Positions 57,627 to 64,000 of a stretch of 64,000 nucleotides of DNA are shown piece by piece (positions within the stretch are counted from its first letter, which is position 1; each line of letters begins with the position of its first letter). The stretch lies in NCBI GenBank assembly GCA_029449245.1, contig JANATF010000003.1, positions 1,674,001-1,738,000 of the forward strand, given 5' to 3'. The DNA comes from Mortierella alpina. Taxonomy: Eukaryota; Mortierellomycota; Mortierellomycetes; Mortierellales; Mortierellaceae. Made by a program: the position numbers and the translations under genes. The notes under the pieces were generated by a model. That model saw only the letters and a program-made list of their open reading frames with translations, was not told the DNA's origin and did no database searches.

Positions 57627-59100
57627 TTATTGCTGCATGTCAATGTCACTGGAGGGCGCTGAGGAATGAGTCCAGGTACGGACACTTTTGTCGAACCCGC
57701 AGCTCACTAGCATGTTTCTACTGTGATCCATATAGAGTCCACGGACAACTGAGGTGTGCCCATCCACTGTCCCTACAAGTGCTTGGGAGCCGACGTGAAA
57801 GCAGTAGATCTTGTGGTCGTTTCCAGTGACATAAAAGTATTTGCCGCTTCGATCCCATACATGCCGTGGCGTCGAGTACCCGTCGGTAGGAACTCCATAG
57901 TAGTTGAAGAGCTGAAGTGCAGAGTCGGTCCTGAACAGGATCTGGCGTCCAGTGGGAGAATCCGTCGAGACTAGCACGTAGCCGCCTTCATTGTGAGGCG
58001 AGGCAGTGATTTCCATTGGCGTGAAGGACACCCAGTCGTCCTTGTTGACATTCATGTTATACTTGATAATGTTGTAGTTGGTAAGGTCGACATAGTGTAG
58101 ATAGTTATCATCGCGCGTGCCGATAATGACAGTCGGTGGACGGTTTTTGCTGGAAGGGAGAACGCACATTCCTTCCACGGCACCTTTGAACGTCAAAGTC
58201 TTGTCGAGGGTATATGATGGTAGCACTGACAAGTCGCCTCCATGTCCATGCTCCTGCTGCGCCTTGTAAATGTTGACGGTCTTGTCATGTGAGCCAGTGA
58301 TAATCATCGCACCATCCATGGCAAACTTTGCGCGAACGACAAATTTGCTGTGATCATTGAACTTTTGGTGCTGGTGTCCCGTTATCGTATTAGTGAGGGC
58401 AGTCGTCTTGTCCATAGCGCTCGTCAGCATCAATTCTGGGCGAAGTGGATGAAAATCAATGTCAAGTGTGACGCCATCGTGAGGGTGTAATATTTTGAAA
58501 ACCTCTCCCGGCTGGTCGTCACCATGTGCGGTTTCCAGTAGCGTGAACTTGACGGTTCGATCCGCCGCTGCCGTTACGAGAGCTGGCACTATCTTGACAG
58601 CCATATCAGGGTGTGCCTCCAAGTCCTGCCATGCCGGAGCTACTGCGACCTCAGCCGTCCTGGCAACGATGATGTTGACAGAATGAAGATCCTTGTAGAT
58701 TTGATGGATGTGCTTGGGCATTGTGTTATCGCCAGGGGTAGCAAAGTCCTGCTCTTCGATTTGACTACCGAGTATGTTGATTTTCGATTGAAAGTGGCAT
58801 ATTGTTTTGATCAGTATTGATGGCAAGCGTAGTCCTCAAACGTGTTTTCTCGACTTCACCCCACTGTTGCTTTAAATACCTGGGCATGTTGAGTTGACTA
58901 AGTTGACTGTGCAACTGAGCCATCCTGATGTCCGTCAGTATCTCGATGAGCGGTTTTGGGGTCGGCATACTCTTTGGAATGTCCTCGAGAACAGGGATTG
59001 CCTCCATCTGAAAAGCCTTGAGTGCATCCGTGTAGCCCTGTGCCTGAAGAAAGTCCTGCACAATGAGATGAGCCTCGCTCACCAGCTTTCTATACTCCAT
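57627..59100 (-). CDS. LisH-domain WD40-repeat protein
   Basis: Two exons: the first runs from 59100 to about 58850, the second from about 58785 to 57627. Together they code roughly 460 residues. The first exon holds a LisH motif (LVSEAHLIVQDFLQAQGYTD, then LKAFQME) followed by a helical CTLH-like stretch. The second holds WD repeats, for example TLDIDFHPLRPELMLTSAMD, RAKFAMDGAMIITGSHDKTV and VVRGLYMDHSRNMLVSCGFD with closing SVRTW. LisH/WD40 proteins are scaffolds that dimerise by the LisH helix pair, as in dynein regulators, E3 ligase adaptors and corepressors; which of these this is cannot be told. The exact splice is open: donors gtgaag or gtttga with an acceptor after atcgaag, or gtcgag with gagcag, all keep frame. 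It ends 101 bases before the UBA3 start, on the same strand. Confidence 0.75.
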
Positions 59101-60680
59101 GGTCCTGATTGACTCGTTTAGTTGCACTTGCTATAGATTTTAGCCTTGTCTCTTGGTGTGTTGCTCTGGTCCTTGATCAATTTGGTGAGAAGATGTCGAA
59201 GGTGTGGACTTGAACACGAGACGAAGCAGCAGGTCGCTTCTTTCCATCGTGATTTAAGGGGTTTGCCCTCTCCCACCCCACGCGCACGAGTCTCCGCTGC
59301 AAGTGAAAGGATGTTCATGACCGGCATCCGCATAATCAACTGCTGCCAGAGCCTCTCTAGTCTCTTGTTCACACCAAGGCTGAAGACAAGATGTACCCAC
59401 GGATAATAGGCGAAATGTATCGCATTGCGCATCCCCGTCCGCTTTGTATCGCGGTCCGCGGAGAGCAATTGCAAACCGTTTACAACGCACGGAGAGAGTT
59501 GGGCACCGTGTGGGCGGAGCCATGTGGGATAAGCACGATCAACGCTATAGTACATGCCTCTGTCAGACTGATAAAACGAAGGGGCAAGCAGGCCAGACGG
59601 TATATGAGTACGGTTACATGGTTACATACATGGATCACAGTGTGTGTCAATTTACGCAGAAGGGCGAAACAAGTTTGCTCCCTGATGCCTGGTCTGTCCT
59701 TGTCCTTTCTCGTCCACTGTTGTCTTTTGTCTTGCTTTGTCTGCCCCACTGGTCCCCTTCCGCCGTTCTCTCTTTCTTTTCTTCTGTCTCGCTCACTTCA
59801 CTCTCGTCTTCACACACACTCGCTCTTCACTCTCTCTCTCTCTCTTCACTCCCTTTCTTCGTCCCTCCACGTCTCGTTCCCCAGTGCTCTCACACCCACC
59901 GCCTCTCTATTCCTCCTGTTGAGTCTGGTAATACACATGCACCCAACCGCATCCTTGGGATCATCCACGCAGGCAGGCAATCTGCCAGTCGCTCCCACCT
60001 TCACAGAAACCCCCTTTTTTCCTACTCACTCTCTCCCTCACACACACACACACACACAACCACCAATGCCGGCCTCGCTCGTTTGGTTTGGTGTGAGTGT
60101 GTCTATGTGGTGTGTCTTCCAACCGAAACGCATGGAATTGAGCAGCGATGTTCCACTGTGTGAGAGTTTTTTTATTCTCTTTCATCCTATCCTACTCTCG
60201 AGTTTTCATGCCTCTAATCAACTTTTTCCTTTCGTCTTGCTGTCGGCTTTTCCCTTTTCTTGTCTGCTGCAATGTCTCCTGAACAGGATCGAGCCCTCTC
60301 TTCTTCCTAGTAGAGTCTTTATGCAAGAAGCGGCAGACTCAGGCTAGGCCCAGGAAATATCACACACCTTTGAGCAAACCCAGAAGGAAGACGGAATCAG
60401 GACAAAGGCCCGTTTCGCCCTCTCCATATCATACAGACTATCCAGCCATGATCCCGACCAGCCAGCCTGCTTAACCTTCGCTGCCTTCCCCCTTCTCTTG
60501 AGCTCTTCCTCTCCATCTTTCCCGCTTTCTTGTACTCGCTACATTTTTCTGTTTAAATTTCTTATCATTTGTACTTGGCTACTACCTTTTTGCACACTCC
60601 GGCTTTTACACGGGCGCAAAGCGCAACAACGGGCATTGTATTAGCATTGCCCCTCTCGACCTCAGCACTCGCAGCCGGCA
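59101..60680. promoter_or_regulatory. Divergent promoter region, about 1.6 kb, CT-rich
   Basis: It lies between the LisH/WD40 gene (-) and the SH3-ankyrin gene (+). From about 59700 to 60680 the + strand is strongly CT-rich with (ct)n near 59830 and (ac)n near 60040-60059, most likely the long 5' leader and promoter of the + strand gene. A 318-codon open frame here (59391-60347) is Leu/Ser low-complexity made by this skew and is not called. Confidence 0.5.
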
Positions 60681-63482
60681 ATGATACCCAGTCCGAGCCA
60701 GGGCCACAGCCAGAGCCAGCACCACCGACCACGTCTATTCGGCTCAGCGTCTGGCGGAAGCACCGCTGGTAATGGCGGCATACCTGCTGGCGTCTCCTCC
60801 TCCCTCGGCAGTGGCACGGTGCCCTTCTACAACATTCACCAGCCCTCTGCCCGATCGCCCCTCAGCCAGGAGACGACGCCCTTTGGACTCTTTCGCCACA
60901 AGAATCTTTCAACATCGGCACTGCCCAGTGTCCAGACTCCGACATCCACTTCGTCGAACCTCGCCCTAGCTCCCGTTACTGCTGCCTCCGCTTCACAGTT
61001 TTCGCCCAGCTCCTCCTATACCAACCTTGCTGACCCGTGCAGCGGCTACAGTCAAAGAAGTACGGAGCCATCTCGACCAAACGTCACCCACTCTCCTTCG
61101 ACCTCAGTCTTACCGCCGCTGCCTCCCCTCAGCAAAGTGCCCGCAGGCGCGATCGCCAGTCCAAAGATCAGCGGGCGGCCATCCTCGTTCCAATATGTTG
61201 CTCAGTTCTATGCCTGGTGGGACTATATCGCGCGAGAGCATGACGAGCTCTCGTTTAAAAAGGGGGACATCCTTCTGGTCAGCCGCGAGTTCGATGATCT
61301 CTGGTGTTGGGGCGCGGTCATGAAGCCCGAGAAGAGGACCAGTGCGCGACATGGCTTCTTCCCACTTCCCTACTGTTCACTAGAGAGCATATGTTACGTT
61401 CCTCCCGCCAGAATGTTGACACGGTCTGGAGGCTTCTCAGGATGCGAGCCAGGAGGCAGACTGAGCATAGTCCTCCCTTTTCACGCCAATGCCCAGGATG
61501 AAATGACCCTTCGACCAGGAAATCAAGTGCGCTCGATACACTTTTTTGACGACGGCTGGGTTCTGGGCGAGCAGATTGATCACGCTGGAGCGGTCCTGGC
61601 TGTCGGCGTCTTTCCGGCGACCATAGCCAAACCTGTCACGGCGGCAGTTCTCGAGGCATTCACAGGCGGAACGGGAGCATCGCCAGGAGCAATGTCGTCG
61701 CCCTCCAAGCTGAGACACATGAACATAGGCTCTCCTCTTGTACCGACTCAGGACGTTGGATTCAGCAAAGGACCTCGGCAGCGAGAAGAAAGCAGCAGTA
61801 GTAGCACAAGCACATTCAATACCCCATATATCCATCAAAACTCGAGCTCGAATCTACTCCAGCATTCCACCAACACCGGCAATATCAACAGCGGCAATAG
61901 TTCAGCCTCCACCATCAAGCTTCCAGGTTCGCCGACGACGTCTCCATTTATCCCTGGCCAGCATAGCTATCGCGCATCCCCGCCAATGATGCCCACGCGA
62001 TCGCCTTTAGGAATGGATACGCTGCGGACAGGTTCTAGCGGGGCTACAGGTCCACATCCAAACCGTACCAGCGTGCAATCAACGGCGAGTTCAACCGGAG
62101 GAAAGTCCAGCTCGCACAGCAACACAAGTGGGGTGCCCACGGTGACGGAGGAGCAAGTCATCCGAGCGCTTCAGGATCGACCGGCTCAGGATGCGGTGCT
62201 GCAGCTCTATTTGGCCCAACATGGCGACCCCAATATTGTCGATGGGAATGGAAATTCGCTATTGCATCTTGCCATCATCGCCCATTCGCAGGCTAGCCTC
62301 GTCTTTCTTCTTAACGCGCCCGACATTCGCTTGGAGCATGGCTCCCCCATCAGTCCGCTCTACACTGCCGTTCGTTTTCGCTCTTGGAAAGCGGCCCAAC
62401 AATTGTTAATCCAAGGAGCGAATCCGAATGTTCATGACGAACGCGGAGTTTCCGTTTTACATATTGTATTGCTGTTCATGACCAAAGGCGACACTCTGGC
62501 GGAAGAGGTTGTCCATCTCCTCTGCGAGAACAAGGCCGATGTGAACTGTATCGCAAGCGACAAGAAGATCATCCCGCTTCTCACCGCGGTTGATCGTGAG
62601 CTGTGGGCCGAGGTTGAAATCCTCATGGCCTACGGAGCCAACCCTTACCTGATCTGGGGTCGGGATAGACGCCAGAGCTCAGGCTTTAGTCAGGTCGAAG
62701 GAACCCTCTCAAACGGAACGATGACGACAGGGTATTTCAATGATCCCCTGTGGGAGGCCGTTAACGATGACAAGGTCCATCTCGTGAGGCTACTCCTCAA
62801 GTTTTATTACGCGCCCACCAGTTTTGCACCAGCGCCATCCTCGCCGTCACCATCGCCCTCTTCAACACAGTCATCGCAGTCGTTCTTTGGACCACAACAT
62901 ACTTTTATACACCACTCAGCGGCTTCCTCTTATACCACTAACAATGGAAGCAGTGGCAACATCAACATCCCCAATTTACCACATGGAGGATCGGTCCCGA
63001 TGCCGTTCGCCGGCGGTGGAGGTCACGGAACACCGCCTTCGATTCCATCGCCGTCCTCTGCCCAGTCTTCGCCGGGATCGGCCGCCTTGACAGGGTACAT
63101 GAGCCATCGGGTCAACGCTGCAGAGAGTGTTGGCTCGCCCAAGTTAAACGCCATTCAAGGCGGAAGCGGCCATGTTGGATCCTTTACAAACGCAAGTGCC
63201 AATGCCAATATGGTCGCCAATCCCATCTACGTGATCACACCCAAGGTACTCCTTCAAGCACTCACGCTTGCCAAAGACCTGGGCCATCACGATTGCCTCC
63301 AAATCTTGTCAAGGCCAGAGGTGACGCTGAAGGAAGGCACACTTTATGGAACAGGAAGCTTTGGTTACAACCAACTCCTTGGGATCGTCCACAGCCCGAA
63401 TCATGGTGGACATGGACATGGTCATGGAGCTGGAAAGGAGCATCGAAATCTGATGCAAAAGTTGACAAGTCTTTTCAAGTGA
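60681..63482 (+). CDS. SH3-ankyrin repeat scaffold protein
   Basis: A single exon of 933 residues, beginning at 60681 and ending in TGA. About 170 Ser/Pro-rich residues lead into an SH3 domain (about 172-230: VAQFYAWWDYIAREHDELSF then KKGDILLV, DDLWCWGAV, GFFPLPYCSL). A second, SH3-like segment follows at about 260-320 (LPFHANAQDEMTLRPGNQV, DDGWVLGEQ, GVFPATI). Ankyrin repeats span about 490-665 (LAQHGDPNIVDGNGNSLLHL, LLIQGANPNVHDERGVSVLH, LLTAVDRELWAEVEILMAYG). The tail is low-complexity with GHGHGHG. It is probably a cytoskeleton or polarity adaptor that binds proline-rich partners through SH3; that role is inference. Absence of introns in so long a gene contrasts with its intron-rich neighbours. 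No close family name is assigned. Confidence 0.85.
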   Translation: MIPSPSQGHSQSQHHRPRLFGSASGGSTAGNGGIPAGVSSSLGSGTVPFYNIHQPSARSPLSQETTPFGLFRHKNLSTSALPSVQTPTSTSSNLALAPVTAASASQFSPSSSYTNLADPCSGYSQRSTEPSRPNVTHSPSTSVLPPLPPLSKVPAGAIASPKISGRPSSFQYVAQFYAWWDYIAREHDELSFKKGDILLVSREFDDLWCWGAVMKPEKRTSARHGFFPLPYCSLESICYVPPARMLTRSGGFSGCEPGGRLSIVLPFHANAQDEMTLRPGNQVRSIHFFDDGWVLGEQIDHAGAVLAVGVFPATIAKPVTAAVLEAFTGGTGASPGAMSSPSKLRHMNIGSPLVPTQDVGFSKGPRQREESSSSSTSTFNTPYIHQNSSSNLLQHSTNTGNINSGNSSASTIKLPGSPTTSPFIPGQHSYRASPPMMPTRSPLGMDTLRTGSSGATGPHPNRTSVQSTASSTGGKSSSHSNTSGVPTVTEEQVIRALQDRPAQDAVLQLYLAQHGDPNIVDGNGNSLLHLAIIAHSQASLVFLLNAPDIRLEHGSPISPLYTAVRFRSWKAAQQLLIQGANPNVHDERGVSVLHIVLLFMTKGDTLAEEVVHLLCENKADVNCIASDKKIIPLLTAVDRELWAEVEILMAYGANPYLIWGRDRRQSSGFSQVEGTLSNGTMTTGYFNDPLWEAVNDDKVHLVRLLLKFYYAPTSFAPAPSSPSPSPSSTQSSQSFFGPQHTFIHHSAASSYTTNNGSSGNINIPNLPHGGSVPMPFAGGGGHGTPPSIPSPSSAQSSPGSAALTGYMSHRVNAAESVGSPKLNAIQGGSGHVGSFTNASANANMVANPIYVITPKVLLQALTLAKDLGHHDCLQILSRPEVTLKEGTLYGTGSFGYNQLLGIVHSPNHGGHGHGHGAGKEHRNLMQKLTSLFK

Positions 63483-64000
63483 ACTTTTTTTATTTTGGAA
63501 AAAGATGCCCCCCATCGGAGACCTTTCTTCATATATATTTATATACCTTGTAGCCCTCCTCATCACACCCTTCCTCGACCTATCATCCTTTCCCCCCCCC
63601 CCCCCCCCCCCCACTACCCATTTTGTTACTGAGTTTTTCTTATTGTTTGCTGTTGTGCTCTTGCGGTACTCAGGTATCATGGTGCGCGTACAACCTGTAT
63701 TATATTCATCAAGACAATATCTTTGTCAACAAGGAGGCCTTCATGCCTCTGTTTATATAAAACGATGCTATTGTGTGGATGAAAAGGGAAAAAACCCCCC
63801 AAAATACTAATAAATCTCTCGTCCGCTGCAGAATATTATTGACGGTTGAAAGTGGGAAGCTCCTCCCTATGCCCACCGATTGGGTTCACTCCGAGCATGG
63901 GTCTGGACCTCTTGCTCCATCTCACTCTCACTTTCGTCTCCACTTCCATCTTCGCTCAATAACCGATTCTGGCGATATTGGTTCAATGGGGTGCCTGCAC
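63483..64000. other. 3' flank with a 22-base poly-C run; no gene seen
   Basis: This is the 3' side of the SH3-ankyrin gene. An uninterrupted run of about 22 C starts near 63591. A later AT-rich stretch (aaaatactaataaatctc) near 63800-63817 may hold the polyadenylation signal. The last 170 bases are CT-rich and may be the start of a next gene's leader. Confidence 0.45.

Noticed and set aside
59391-60347. 318-codon open frame on the + strand
   Set aside because: Leu/Ser/Phe/His low complexity caused by the CT-rich leader; no domain, and the real gene starts at 60681.

Overview
The window is nuclear DNA of a filamentous fungus. Genes carry many short introns (GT...TAG or CAG, mostly 50-150 bases), promoters are CT-rich, tRNA genes are interspersed, and the products are standard eukaryotic housekeeping proteins. 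Intron density, long Ser/Pro/Gln-rich protein tails and a secreted ML-domain protein point to an early-diverging fungus such as Mortierellomycota. That placement is inference; no marker here fixes the species. Most exon joins below were worked out by hand: each has GT/AG borders and keeps the reading phase through to one stop codon.

Layout. 1-1.1 kb: 3' end of an unrecognised gene (+). 1.3-2.0 kb: ATP synthase subunit g (-). 3.2-6.4 kb: membrane-anchored ubiquitin protease (+). 6.5-15.0 kb: very large PP2A B''-type regulatory subunit (-). 16.8-19.8 kb: rhodanese-PTP phosphatase (-). 21.3-22.6 kb: glycolipid-binding-fold protein (-). 24.8-26.7 kb: secreted subtilase (+). 29.3-29.8 kb: secreted ML-domain protein (+). 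31.2-35.0 kb: dymeclin in 13 exons (-). 35.2-37.6 kb: SLC35/TPT-type transporter (-). 37.7-39.5 kb: NADH-cytochrome b5 reductase (-). 39.6-40.0 kb: tRNA-Arg(UCU) and tRNA-Ser(UGA). 40.7-41.1 kb: Ecl1-like small protein (-). 41.4-42.3 kb: small secreted protein (-). 43.6-46.2 kb: Cds1/Chk2/Rad53-type checkpoint kinase (+). 46.7-49.0 kb: tandem array of about 590-bp units. 49.5-50.9 kb: RNase H2 subunit B (-). 51.3-52.2 kb: TRAPPC2/sedlin (+). 52.4-53.2 kb: frame-disrupted locus (+). 53.5-55.3 kb: SUMO E1 subunit AOS1 (-). 55.5-57.5 kb: NEDD8 E1 subunit UBA3 (-). 57.6-59.1 kb: LisH/WD40 protein (-). 60.7-63.5 kb: SH3-ankyrin protein (+).

There is no operon-like logic. Some functions do gather: AOS1 and UBA3, two E1-type activating subunits of ubiquitin-like pathways, lie head-to-tail 256 bp apart, and two genome-maintenance genes (checkpoint kinase and RNase H2B) flank the tandem array. 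I found no virus, CRISPR array, biosynthetic cluster or intact transposon. The most unusual items are the PP2A subunit with an N-terminal extension of about 1300 residues, the tandem array with its 47-bp insertion between 7-bp direct repeats, the frame-disrupted locus at 52.4 kb, and a perfect 11-bp near-palindrome recurring in three intergenic regions.
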